Positions 42,487 to 51,354 of a stretch of 64,000 nt of DNA are shown here, one piece after another. The first letter of the stretch is position 1. Every line of letters begins with the position of its first letter. Location of the stretch: positions 186,001-250,000 of the forward strand of contig NZ_BSTJ01000005.1 in NCBI RefSeq assembly GCF_030269445.1. The letters are read 5' to 3'. The position numbers and the translations under genes are program-made. The notes beneath the pieces were generated by a model. The model did not search any database, was not told where the DNA came from, and worked only from the letters and a program-made list of their open reading frames with translations. This stretch comes from Actinoallomurus iriomotensis (GTDB taxonomy: Bacteria; Actinomycetota; Actinomycetes; Streptosporangiales; Streptosporangiaceae).

Positions 42487-44091
42487 ATGGCAAGACGGTT
42501 CAAACACGGCGCTCTCGGCGCCGCCGTTCTCGCGGCCGTGTCGGCCGCCGCCTGCACCGGCCCGGCACCGGACTCCGCCTCCGGCAGCGCCTCCGGTAAG
42601 AGCGCTATCAACGTTTACCTCTATCAGGAACCGGCCGGGATCTTCAGCCCGCTGGCCCCCTCCAACGGCCCGGACAACCAGGTCATGTCGTTCCTCGACC
42701 AGGGACTGCTGGCCGTCGACCCGAACTACAAGCTCCAGCCGCAGCTCGCGCAGAGCTACGACGTCTCCTCCGACGCCAAGACCTTCACCTTCCACCTGCG
42801 CCAGGGGCTGAAGTGGAGCGACGGGCAGCCGTTCACCGCGCAGGACGTGCTGTTCAGCTACCGCCTGCTGGCCGACCCGAAGAGCACCAGCGCGACGGCC
42901 GGCAGCTTCGCCGCCGTCGAGGGCGTCAGCGACTTCGTCTCCGGCAAGGCCAAGACCATCTCCGGCTTCAGCGCCCCGGACGACCACACCTTCGTCATCA
43001 AGGCGGCCAAGCCCGACATCGGACTGCTCGCGCAGATCAGCGTCGCGTACGTCCTGCCCAAGCACGTCCTCGGGGACGTGCCGGTCGCCCAGGTCGCCAA
43101 GAACCCCTACTTCCGCGCCCCGAACGTCACGCTCGGGCCGTACAAGTTCGTGGACTACAAGACCAACCAGTACGTCCACGTCACCGCCAACCCGAGCTAC
43201 CCCTCGCCGGCGAAGATCAAGGACGTCTACCTCAAGCCGATGACGTCCGACGTCGCCACCGCCCAGCTCGGCAACGGCGGCATGGACATCGCGTCCTTCT
43301 CCCCGGCCGACCTCAAGACCGTGCAGGGCTTCAAGAACATCGCCGTCCAGGAGAAGGCCGGCGCCGGATTCGTCCGCATCGCGCTCAACCAGAGCAAGTC
43401 CTACTTCAAGGACGTACGGGTGCGGCAGGCCTTCCTGTACGCCATCGACCGCAAGGCACTCGTCGCCAAGGTCCTCGGCGGCAAGGCGACCGTGCAGAAC
43501 TCCGACTTCTTCGCCGGCAACACCCCGGCCGGGATCAACGAGTACGCCTACGACCCGCAGAAGGCCAAGTCGCTGCTCCAGGCGGCCGGCTGGGACTCGA
43601 ACCGCACGGTCGAGCTCCAGTGGGTGCCCGGCCAGCGCGACCGGGACGCGACCACCACCATCGTGCAGAGCCAGCTCGGCGCGGTCGGCGTGAAGGTCAA
43701 GCTCAAGCAGGCCCAGGCGGCGGAGATCCCGACGACCTACGCCAAGAAGTCCTACGACATGACGCTCTACGGCGGCGGCAACTACGCGGTCGACTCCTGG
43801 AACGTCAACGTGATCACCGCCTGCGACCAGCAGTTCCCCAAGGGCGGCAACATCGTCTGGTTCTGCGACAAGAAGCTGGACGAGCAGATGGCCAAGGCCA
43901 ACGGCACCGCCGACGACGGACAGCGCAAGGCGCTGTACGACCAGGCCGTGCTGGAGGAGAACGCCCAGGCCGACCTGATGTGGCTCTACGACCCGACGGG
44001 TCTGTGGGCGGTGAACAAGCGGATCAAGGGATTCCAGGCGGCCGGTTCGCAGGACAGCCCCTTCTGGAACCCGGCCGGCTGGTCTCTGTGA
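42487..44091 (+). CDS. Extracellular solute-binding lipoprotein, family 5 (oligopeptide/dipeptide type)
   Basis: A 534-residue substrate-binding lipoprotein. N-terminal signal with lipobox SAAAC (Cys23). The mature part has the SBP_bac_5 landmarks KTFTFHLRQGLKWSDGQPFTAQDVLFSY, VRQAFLYAIDRKALVAKVLGG and YDPQKAKSLLQAAGW. Delivers ligand to the permeases encoded next. Related proteins take peptides, but also nickel and oligosaccharides, so the ligand is open. First gene of the five-gene transporter operon; GAGG ribosome site. Confidence 0.9.
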   Translation: MARRFKHGALGAAVLAAVSAAACTGPAPDSASGSASGKSAINVYLYQEPAGIFSPLAPSNGPDNQVMSFLDQGLLAVDPNYKLQPQLAQSYDVSSDAKTFTFHLRQGLKWSDGQPFTAQDVLFSYRLLADPKSTSATAGSFAAVEGVSDFVSGKAKTISGFSAPDDHTFVIKAAKPDIGLLAQISVAYVLPKHVLGDVPVAQVAKNPYFRAPNVTLGPYKFVDYKTNQYVHVTANPSYPSPAKIKDVYLKPMTSDVATAQLGNGGMDIASFSPADLKTVQGFKNIAVQEKAGAGFVRIALNQSKSYFKDVRVRQAFLYAIDRKALVAKVLGGKATVQNSDFFAGNTPAGINEYAYDPQKAKSLLQAAGWDSNRTVELQWVPGQRDRDATTTIVQSQLGAVGVKVKLKQAQAAEIPTTYAKKSYDMTLYGGGNYAVDSWNVNVITACDQQFPKGGNIVWFCDKKLDEQMAKANGTADDGQRKALYDQAVLEENAQADLMWLYDPTGLWAVNKRIKGFQAAGSQDSPFWNPAGWSL

Positions 44092-44179
44092 CCCCGGCAT
44101 TCCTGTCCGCCGAGACGGGCCGCGCGCCGACGACGCCGCGCGGCCCGGCCGGCCGGACCGTACGCACGAGGGGAGGACG

Positions 44180-45139
44180 ATGGGCGCCTACATCATCCGG
44201 CGACTGCTGATCAACGTTCTGGTCTTCTTCCTCATCACCGTCGTGATCTTCTGGCTGGTGCACAAGGCGCCGGGCGACCCGATCGCGATGATGGTGCCGC
44301 CGGACCAGCTCAACGCCGGCAGCGCGGCCTTCATCGCCGCCAAGCGGCACGAGCTGGGCCTGGACCAGCCGCTGGTCGTGCAGTACTGGCACTGGCTGAC
44401 CGGCGCGTTGCACGGCGACTTCGGGTACTCCCTGGTCAACGGGCGTTCGGTGACCTCGCTGCTCGGTGAGCGGTTCGGCCCGACGATCGAGCTGATGGGC
44501 ACGGGCCTGCTGCTGTCGCTGGTGATCGCGTTCCCGCTGGGCATCGTCGCCGCGCTGCGGCGCAACACCCGGGTGGACTACGCGGCCACCGTGGTCAGCC
44601 TCGGCTCGGTGTCGATCCCCGCCTTCTTCATCGCGCTGATCGCCATCTACGTCTTCACGGTGAAGTTCCCGATCCTTCCCTCGTCCGGCATCTCGGACCC
44701 GAGCGCGCCGAGCCTCGTCGACTCGCTCCAGCACCTGATCCTGCCGGCGGTGATCCTCGGCTTCGCCAACTCCGGGCCGTACATGCGCTACGTCCGCAGC
44801 AGCATGATCACCGAGCTGGGCGCGGACTACGTGCGGACCGCCGAGGCCAAGGGCGCGACCCGGCGCCGGGTCGTGGTGCGGCACACACTGCGCAACTCGC
44901 TGATCCCGGTGCTCACCTACATCGCCGCGAACCTGCCGCAGCAGCTCGCCGGCGCGGTCGTCATCGAGCAGGTCTTCGCCTGGCCCGGCATGGGCCAGCT
45001 CGCGGTCAGCTCGGTCGGGCGGCACGACTACTCGGTGATCATCGGGTTCGCGTTGATCATCGCGGTGCTCGTGCTGATCTCGAGCCTGCTCGCCGACGTA
45101 CTGTACACGCTGGTCGACCCGAGGGTGAGGCTGAATTGA
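44180..45139 (+). CDS. ABC transporter permease, DppB/OppB type
   Basis: A 319-residue permease with six helices. N-terminal IIRRLLINVLVFFLITVVIFWLVH and the BPD signature EAKGATRRRVVVRHTLRNSLIPVLTY. Forms the channel with the DppC-type subunit. GAGGGGAGGA ribosome site. Stop overlaps the next start. Confidence 0.92.
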   Translation: MGAYIIRRLLINVLVFFLITVVIFWLVHKAPGDPIAMMVPPDQLNAGSAAFIAAKRHELGLDQPLVVQYWHWLTGALHGDFGYSLVNGRSVTSLLGERFGPTIELMGTGLLLSLVIAFPLGIVAALRRNTRVDYAATVVSLGSVSIPAFFIALIAIYVFTVKFPILPSSGISDPSAPSLVDSLQHLILPAVILGFANSGPYMRYVRSSMITELGADYVRTAEAKGATRRRVVVRHTLRNSLIPVLTYIAANLPQQLAGAVVIEQVFAWPGMGQLAVSSVGRHDYSVIIGFALIIAVLVLISSLLADVLYTLVDPRVRLN

Positions 45140-46023
45140 GCGTGATCGAGCCCGCGGTGCTCGCGCCCGAGGCCGCACGCCGCTCACCCGGCCGCCGGGC
45201 CCTGCGCCGGTTCCTGCGGCACCGGATGGCCGTGGTCAGCGCCGTCGTGCTGCTGCTGATCGTGCTCGCGGCGGTGTTCGCCCGTCAGATCGCCGGCCAC
45301 GACCCGAACACCACCGACCTGTTCGCGACCCGCGCCGGGCCGTCGGGCGACCACTGGCTCGGCACCGACGCCACCGGGCGTGACGTGCTGGCGCGCCTGC
45401 TGTTCGCCGGCCGGGTCTCGCTCGGCGTGGGCGTGGCCGCCGCGCTGCTCGCGGTCGTCGTCGGCACCGTGGTGGGCAGCCTGTCCGGCCTGCTCGGCGG
45501 CTGGGTGGACCAGACCGCGATGCGGCTCGCCGACGTGTTCATGTCCTTCCCCTCTCTGGTGGTCATGGTGGTGATCGCGGGCGTCATCGGGCCGAGCGTC
45601 ACCGCGATGGTCATCGCCATCGGCCTGTTCCAGTGGCCCCAGTGCGGGCGGCTGGTCCGCGGCGTGACCCTGGCGGTGCGCGAGCAGGAGTACGTCCAGG
45701 CCGCGCGCGCCGCGGGCGCCGGGCCGCTGTGGCTGATCCGCCGCCACATCGTGCCCGCCGCGCTCCCTCCGGTGAGCGTGGTCGCCACCCTCGCGGTGGC
45801 CCAGGCGATCGGTCTGGAGGCCACCATGTCCTTCCTCGGCCTCGGCGTTCAGCCGCCCGCCGCGAGCTGGGGGAACATGCTCACCGACGCGCAGAGCCTG
45901 ACGGTCATCTCGACCATGCCGTGGCTGTGGCTGCCGCCGGGACTGGCGGTCGCCGCGACGGTTCTCGCGGTGAACTTCATCGGCGACGGCCTGCGCGACG
46001 CCGTCGACCCCCGGCACACGTGA
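45136..46023 (+). CDS. ABC transporter permease, DppC/OppC type
   Basis: A 295-residue permease: RFLRHRMAVVSAVVLLLIVLAAVFA N-terminal helix, HWLGTDATGRDVLARLLFAGRVSLGVG, EAA loop AARAAGAGPLWLIRRHIVPAALPPV and C-terminal NFIGDGLRDAVDPR. TTG start overlapping the dppB-type stop (TTGA); a GTG two codons on (45142) is an alternative. Confidence 0.92.
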   Translation: MSVIEPAVLAPEAARRSPGRRALRRFLRHRMAVVSAVVLLLIVLAAVFARQIAGHDPNTTDLFATRAGPSGDHWLGTDATGRDVLARLLFAGRVSLGVGVAAALLAVVVGTVVGSLSGLLGGWVDQTAMRLADVFMSFPSLVVMVVIAGVIGPSVTAMVIAIGLFQWPQCGRLVRGVTLAVREQEYVQAARAAGAGPLWLIRRHIVPAALPPVSVVATLAVAQAIGLEATMSFLGLGVQPPAASWGNMLTDAQSLTVISTMPWLWLPPGLAVAATVLAVNFIGDGLRDAVDPRHT

Positions 46024-46034
46024 GAAGGAGGGCC

Positions 46035-46196
46035 ATGACCGAGCGAAGCGAGGGAATCGAAGACGCGGCCCCCGTGGTCACTCCTCCCGACGAAGGAGGG
46101 CTCATGACCGAACGCAGTGAGGGAATCGAAGACGCGGCCCCCGTGGTCACTCCTCCCGACGAAGGAGGGCTCATGACCGAGCGAAGCGAGGGAACG
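46035..46196 (+). repeat. 69-bp tandem repeat carrying ribosome site and ATG, three in-frame starts
   Basis: Two full 69-base units (46035-46103, 46104-46172) and a partial third (46173-46196). Each begins ATGACCGA, encodes MTERSEG then [16 protein letters not shown], and ends with GAAGGAGGG placed seven bases before the next ATG. As 69 is divisible by three, all three ATG codons share the ATPase frame and each has its own Shine-Dalgarno site. Confidence 0.9.
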
Positions 46197-47213
46197 AGCG
46201 AGCCCCCGCTCCTGTCGATCGAGAACCTCGTCGTGGACTTCGCCACCGACGACGGTGTCGTGCACGCCGTCGACGGTGTGAGCCTCGCCGTACGCGCCGG
46301 CGAGATCGTCGCCGTGGTCGGTGAGTCGGGCTCGGGCAAGAGCGTGACCGCCATGTCGGTCCTCGGCCTGGTCCGCACCCCGCCCGGCGTCATCCGCGAG
46401 GGCCGGATCCTGCTGCGCGGCGAGGACCTGCGCGCGGCGAGCGGCGAGCGGCTCCGCGAGATCCGTGGCGGCGAGATCGCGATGATCTTCCAGGACCCGA
46501 TGACCGCGCTGAACCCGGTCATGACGGTCGGCCGTCAGATCGCCGAGGCGCTGCGGCTGCACGACCACGACCTCGGCGCGGACGACGCGCGCTCCCGGGT
46601 CGTCACGCTGCTGCGCAAGGTCGGCGTGCCCGAGGCCGAACGGCGGTACGGGCAGTACCCGCACGAGTTCTCCGGCGGCATGCGCCAGCGCGCGATGATC
46701 GCCATGGCCATCGCCAACGACCCGGACCTGCTCATCGCCGATGAGCCGACCACCGCGCTCGACGTCACGATCCAGGCCCAGGTGCTCGAACTGTTGCGCA
46801 CCGCGCAGCGCGACACCGGGGCGGCCACCATCCTCATCACCCACGACCTCGGCGTCGTGGCGGAGCTGGCCGACCGGGTGATCGTGATGTACGCCGGGCG
46901 GATCGTGGAGGAGGCCGACGTCCGCTCGCTGTTCGCCCGGCCGCGGCACCCGTACACCGCGGGGCTGCTGTCGAGCGTGCCGCGCGCGGACCTGGACGGT
47001 GATCTGGTGTCCATCCCGGGCAGCCCGCCCAACATGATCGATCCGCCGGGCGGGTGCGCGTTCCATCCGCGCTGCCCGATGGCGCGCGAGCGGTGCCGCA
47101 CCGACCGGCCCGAGCCGTACGACCTCGGCGACGGCCGGCGCAGCGCGTGCCACTACGCGGACGAACTGGACGAGGGCCTCGCCCTGTACGCGGCCGGAGA
47201 GGAGGCCGGGTGA
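46035..47213 (+). CDS. ABC transporter ATPase, DppD/OppD type
   Basis: ATP-binding subunit of the peptide-type transporter. Walker [11 protein letters not shown], signature [16 protein letters not shown], Walker [15 protein letters not shown], switch ITHDLG and the C-terminal oligopeptide-transporter extension with Cys residues ([14 protein letters not shown]...CHY). From the first ATG it is 392 residues; the second (46104) and third (46173) ATG give 369 and 346. The conserved domain begins at [11 protein letters not shown], right after the repeats, so the shortest form should be sufficient. GTGA overlap with the next gene. Confidence 0.9.
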   Translation: MTERSEGIEDAAPVVTPPDEGGLMTERSEGIEDAAPVVTPPDEGGLMTERSEGTSEPPLLSIENLVVDFATDDGVVHAVDGVSLAVRAGEIVAVVGESGSGKSVTAMSVLGLVRTPPGVIREGRILLRGEDLRAASGERLREIRGGEIAMIFQDPMTALNPVMTVGRQIAEALRLHDHDLGADDARSRVVTLLRKVGVPEAERRYGQYPHEFSGGMRQRAMIAMAIANDPDLLIADEPTTALDVTIQAQVLELLRTAQRDTGAATILITHDLGVVAELADRVIVMYAGRIVEEADVRSLFARPRHPYTAGLLSSVPRADLDGDLVSIPGSPPNMIDPPGGCAFHPRCPMARERCRTDRPEPYDLGDGRRSACHYADELDEGLALYAAGEEAG

Positions 47214-48208
47214 CGACGTCGGAGCTGCTGCGGGTCGAGGACCTGCGCAAGTACTTCCCGATCCGGGGCGGGGTGCTGCGCCGGCACCAGGGCGACATCC
47301 GCGCCGTCGACGGCGTCAGCTTCTCCCTGAACGCGGGCGAGACGCTGAGCGTGGTCGGGGAGTCCGGCTGTGGCAAGTCCACGACGGGCCGGATGATCGT
47401 ACGCCTGCTGGAGCCGACCGGCGGCCGGATCCTCTACCGGGGCGAGGATCTGACCGCGGCCCGCGGCGGCCGGCTGCGCGAGCTGCGCCGCGAGATCCAG
47501 ATCATGTTCCAGGACCCGCACTCCTCCCTGTCGCCGCGGATGACCGTGCACGACATCGTCGCCGAACCGCTGCGGGTGCACGGCCGCTACCGCGACGGCG
47601 GCGCGGCCCGGGTGCGGGAACTGCTCGACCTGGTCGGCCTGTCGGCGCAGTACGAGAACCGCTACGCCCATGAGTTCTCCGGCGGCCAGCGGCAACGCGT
47701 CGGCCTGGCCCGCGCGCTCGCGCTGGACCCCAAGCTGCTCGTGCTGGACGAACCGGTCAGCGCCCTGGACGTGTCGATCCGCGCCCAGGTGGTCAACCAG
47801 ATGCGCCGCCTCCAGCAGACGCTCGGCCTCGCGTACGTCTTCATCTCCCACGACCTGTCGATCGTGCGGCACATCTCGCACCGGATCGCGGTGATGTACC
47901 TCGGCACGGTCGTGGAGATCGGCACCCGCGACCAGGTGTTCACCGCGCCGCGCCACCCGTACACGCGTGCGCTGCTGTCCGCCATCCCCGTGCCCGACCC
48001 GGAGCTGCGCGGCGAACGCGAGCGGATCACGCTGACCGGCGACGTCCCCGACCCGAGCGACCCGCCCTCGGGGTGCCGGTTCCGTACCCGATGCTGGAAG
48101 GCACAGGACATCTGCGCCACCGAGACGCCCGCGCTGACCGGCCGTACGGGCGATGGGCACGCCAGCGCCTGTCATTTCCCGGAGAATGACGTCGCGGCGG
48201 TCTCCTGA
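47210..48208 (+). CDS. ABC transporter ATPase, DppF/OppF type
   Basis: A 332-residue second ATPase: Walker [29 protein letters not shown], signature [16 protein letters not shown], Walker [15 protein letters not shown], switch ISHDLS, C-terminal Cys-containing extension ([14 protein letters not shown]). GTG start overlapping the dppD-type stop, GAGGAGG upstream. Completes the transporter. Confidence 0.92.
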   Translation: MTTSELLRVEDLRKYFPIRGGVLRRHQGDIRAVDGVSFSLNAGETLSVVGESGCGKSTTGRMIVRLLEPTGGRILYRGEDLTAARGGRLRELRREIQIMFQDPHSSLSPRMTVHDIVAEPLRVHGRYRDGGAARVRELLDLVGLSAQYENRYAHEFSGGQRQRVGLARALALDPKLLVLDEPVSALDVSIRAQVVNQMRRLQQTLGLAYVFISHDLSIVRHISHRIAVMYLGTVVEIGTRDQVFTAPRHPYTRALLSAIPVPDPELRGERERITLTGDVPDPSDPPSGCRFRTRCWKAQDICATETPALTGRTGDGHASACHFPENDVAAVS

Positions 48209-48263
48209 CCGCTCGTCCCCTACGACTCTGAGACCCGAACCGCCCGTGCAGGAGGCAATTCAG

Positions 48264-49139
48264 GTGGCCGCAACATCGCGCCGCAAGCAGGCGCCGATCG
48301 ACGAAGCGCGTCCCGCGTCGGCGAACTACCACGCCAACGCGCTGGCCCGCGGCCTCGCACTGCTCGAACAGATGGCCATGCGCCCCGAGCCGCCCACGCT
48401 CGGCGACTTCAGCGAGTCGACCGCGCTGCCCAAGAGCACCCTGGTACGCCTGCTGAGCGTGCTGTGCGAGCTGGAGTACGCCGTGCGCGTCGACGACCGG
48501 CCCTCGTACCGGCTGGGACACAAGGTGCAGCGGCTCGCGACGGCGTACGTCTCGTCGCTGGACCTGTCCGAGGTCGCCGGGCGGTACCTGCGGCCGGTGG
48601 CGGACAAGACCGGTCAGACCGCCAACCTCGGCGTGCTGGACGGCGCGCAGGTGCTGCACATCTGCGTGACCGAGCCGGACCGTCCGCTGCGGTTCATGGC
48701 GCCGCCGGGCACGCGCGACCACGCGTACTGCACCGGGCTGGGCAAGGTGCTGCTGTCCTACATCGACCCGGAACAACTGCCCGCCTCCACGCCCGACGAG
48801 CCGTTCCCGGCGTTCACCGAGGCGACGACCACGACGCTGGCCGAGCTGGCCGAAGAACTGACGATGACGCGTGAGCGCGGATACGCGCTCGACGACAACG
48901 AGCGCAGCGCCGGGCTGCGCTGCGTCGCCGTGCCGCTCCTGATCGGCGGCGAGTGCCTGGCGGCGATCAGCGTCTCCGGACCGTCGGGGGAGTTCACCGA
49001 ACCGCAGCAGGATGAGTACGTCGCCGCGCTGAGAGCCGCCGCCGAGGGCCTGACCGCCGACCCGGACTTCGACGCGGCCCTGCGCATCGTGCACCGCTCC
49101 CTGCGTCCCGCCGGCTTCACCCCGGCCGGAGACCCGTGA
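48264..49139 (+). CDS. IclR family transcriptional regulator
   Basis: A 291-residue IclR protein: winged HTH at about 22-80 (ANALARGLALLEQMA, LPKSTLVRLLSVLCELEYAVR) and effector domain at about 100-280 (GQTANLGVLDGAQVLHICVTEPDRPLRF, HAYCTGLGKVLLSYIDP, RGYALDDNERSAGLRCVAVPL). GTG start with GGAGG eight bases upstream. Fifty-five bases after the transporter operon and probably co-transcribed. It is the natural candidate to bind the motif found at 40.2, 42.4 and 54.4 kb; this is inferred from position. Confidence 0.9.
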   Translation: MAATSRRKQAPIDEARPASANYHANALARGLALLEQMAMRPEPPTLGDFSESTALPKSTLVRLLSVLCELEYAVRVDDRPSYRLGHKVQRLATAYVSSLDLSEVAGRYLRPVADKTGQTANLGVLDGAQVLHICVTEPDRPLRFMAPPGTRDHAYCTGLGKVLLSYIDPEQLPASTPDEPFPAFTEATTTTLAELAEELTMTRERGYALDDNERSAGLRCVAVPLLIGGECLAAISVSGPSGEFTEPQQDEYVAALRAAAEGLTADPDFDAALRIVHRSLRPAGFTPAGDP

Positions 49140-49146
49140 TCCGCGC

Positions 49147-50631
49147 CTACGTGAGGTCGTAGGGGGTCGGGTCGTGTCGCTCCCAGATCCGGCGAGATGC
49201 CTCTTCCGGGTAAGGCGAGGTCTTCGGCTCGATGTCCAGGACGCGAGTCAGTCGTCGCTCGGGCCGGTGGGCGGGCCATCCGGGGTCGCCGGTCGTGGCG
49301 AAGCGGACCCATGCCCGCCGCAGTTCCCGGGATACCGCCGAGACCTCCGGCGTCGGCCGGTCGCCGAAGAGGTGCCGGCCGGCGGGACTGTCCAACGTGC
49401 CGAACGCCAGGGGAACGTCGAGGCTGTGGCAGGCGCCCAGGACTCCGCCGGACGCGGGAGCCGCCATTCGCAGCTCGAACAGGAACGACGTGCCTCCAGC
49501 CGCTTGGTTCGCGTGGGCCAGCCGCAGTGAGGGCATCCGGAAGAGGGCATCGGAGTACACCAGTTCGAGCAGTTCTTCGGGGCTGGCCTGGGGGTAGGCG
49601 GCACGGTAGGCGTCGGCGCCGTCCGGTGGGGCGAACAGCTCCAGGGCTGTTCGAGCCTCGTCCTCAGTGAAGGTGCCCAGCCGCCCCATCATGACGCTGA
49701 ACAGCCGGAACTCATCGCGGGTGTGGCCGACGAGGAGCTCGATCCCGCCCGTAAGGCCACCGGCCAGCGCCCTCCAGGGCGTTTCGGTGAGCACCACGCC
49801 GTCGAGGACCGGGCATACGGCGACACCGAGCTGCGAGAGCCGGCCCCAACGCTCGCGGTATCCGGGAAGGTCGAAACCGAGGGCGGTGAGCTCGCCGGCC
49901 AGGCGCGAGGGGTCGATACCGGACAGGGCTTCAACGTCAGGTGCCGCACCGACGCGGCCCGCGAGCGCGGCGGCGACGTCTTCCGCCAGCGCGCGGGTGC
50001 ACAGCGTTCCCGGCACCGAGTGCACGATGGCCCTGCGGAACAACGCGTGCGCCCGCTTCATCGTCAGCAGGGCCGCGATCGACCCCGCCCCGGCGGACTG
50101 TCCCGCCACCGTGACCTGGTCGGGGTCTCCGCCGAAGGCGGCGATGTTGCGCTGTACCCATTCCAAGGCCGCGATCTGATCGAGAAACCCGCGGTTGGCC
50201 GGAGCGCCCTCGACGAGAACGAAACCCTCGGCCGCCACCCGGTAGTTGATGCTCACCACGACCAGGCCCGCGCTGGTCAGGGCCGCAGGGTCGTACATCG
50301 GATCGCTGGAGGCCCCCGCGATGTAGGCGCCACCGTGGATCCACACCAGCACGGGCAGCCCGGCCGACTCCAGGGCCGGGGTGCTGACGTTGAGCGTGAG
50401 CCAGTCGTTCCCGGCTGAGCTCTCGGCCGTCGGTCCCGCCTGGGGGACCACGGGGCCGAACTCGGTCGCCCGCCTCGTCCCGTCCCACCCCTTGACCGGG
50501 GCGGGCGCCTGGAAGCGCAACGGCCCGACGGGCGGCTGAGCATAGGGGATGCCACGGAACACCGCGTGCTCTCCCCGCCGGCGCCCTTCGACGAGTCCCT
50601 CCGCGGTCCGTGCCGTTGGTCGTTCGTACAT
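49147..50631 (-). CDS. Carboxylesterase type B
   Basis: A 494-residue esterase of the cholinesterase/para-nitrobenzyl-esterase family: FRGIPYAQPPVGPLRF start, oxyanion region VWIHGGAYIAG, nucleophile VTVAGQSAGAGS, Glu near VGHTRDEFRLF and His in LGACHSLDVPLAFG. Cytoplasmic (no signal). GAGAAAGG ribosome site before the ATG. Divergent to a TetR gene; on its strand TTGACA (about 50686-50691) and TAAAAG (about 50665) form a good promoter. Confidence 0.9.
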   Translation of the reverse strand: MYERPTARTAEGLVEGRRRGEHAVFRGIPYAQPPVGPLRFQAPAPVKGWDGTRRATEFGPVVPQAGPTAESSAGNDWLTLNVSTPALESAGLPVLVWIHGGAYIAGASSDPMYDPAALTSAGLVVVSINYRVAAEGFVLVEGAPANRGFLDQIAALEWVQRNIAAFGGDPDQVTVAGQSAGAGSIAALLTMKRAHALFRRAIVHSVPGTLCTRALAEDVAAALAGRVGAAPDVEALSGIDPSRLAGELTALGFDLPGYRERWGRLSQLGVAVCPVLDGVVLTETPWRALAGGLTGGIELLVGHTRDEFRLFSVMMGRLGTFTEDEARTALELFAPPDGADAYRAAYPQASPEELLELVYSDALFRMPSLRLAHANQAAGGTSFLFELRMAAPASGGVLGACHSLDVPLAFGTLDSPAGRHLFGDRPTPEVSAVSRELRRAWVRFATTGDPGWPAHRPERRLTRVLDIEPKTSPYPEEASRRIWERHDPTPYDLT

Positions 50632-50716
50632 GCCGCACCTTTCTCCTCGGACAGGCCCCCAGCTTTTATCGGTCACGTGTAATATGTCAACTGTATTGGA
50701 AAAGAGGAGGGTGACG

Positions 50717-51352
50717 ATGCCCAAGCAGGTGGATCACCGCGAACGCCGCGAGACGATCGCCCGAGCGCTGTGGCGCGTAGTGGAACAACGCGGCATCGCG
50801 CACGCGAGCGTCCGTGAAGTGGCCCAGGAAGCGGGGATCTCCCACGGTGCGGTGCAGCACTACTTCGCCACCCGAGAAGAGATGCTGGTCTTCGCCATGG
50901 ACTTCGCGTCCGAACAGACATCGCTACGCGTCGCCGAAGGCGTCAGAGGGCTCGGCGACCCGCCACATCCGCGTGACGTGCTCCGAGTGATGCTCACGGA
51001 GATGCTCCCGCTCCATCCCGACGCACGCGCGACGAGCCGGATGAGCGCCGCCTACGTCCTGGAGGCCCTGCACAACGCGAACATCCACGCACGCGCACGC
51101 GACGGGTTGACTCACGGCCGCGACCTCGTCGAGCAGATGGTCCGCCAGGCGATCGCCGATGGCCACATCGACCCCGACCGCGACCCGGCGACGGAGACCC
51201 ACCTGCTCCTGACGCTCACCGGCTTGACCCCGCTCATCGAACTGGGTGTGATCGAGCCCCAAGAGGCCCTGACCGCCGTCGACCAGCACCTCGACCGGCT
51301 GTTCACCGGGAACGCCACCGACTCGCCCGGCAACGGCCGTTCGTCCGGCTGA
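50717..51352 (+). CDS. TetR family regulator
   Basis: A 211-residue TetR protein (RRETIARALWRVVEQRGIAHASVREVAQEAGISHGAVQHYF, HTH with recognition helix GISHGAVQHYF). C-terminal ligand domain related to the BetI-like group. GAGGAGGG ribosome site. Divergent to the carboxylesterase and presumably its repressor. Confidence 0.85.
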   Translation: MPKQVDHRERRETIARALWRVVEQRGIAHASVREVAQEAGISHGAVQHYFATREEMLVFAMDFASEQTSLRVAEGVRGLGDPPHPRDVLRVMLTEMLPLHPDARATSRMSAAYVLEALHNANIHARARDGLTHGRDLVEQMVRQAIADGHIDPDRDPATETHLLLTLTGLTPLIELGVIEPQEALTAVDQHLDRLFTGNATDSPGNGRSSG

Positions 51353-51354
51353 CG

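Noticed and set aside
41746-44100. 784-codon frame on the minus strand
   Set aside because: Shadow of the propeller and solute-binding genes; no start signal and biased composition.
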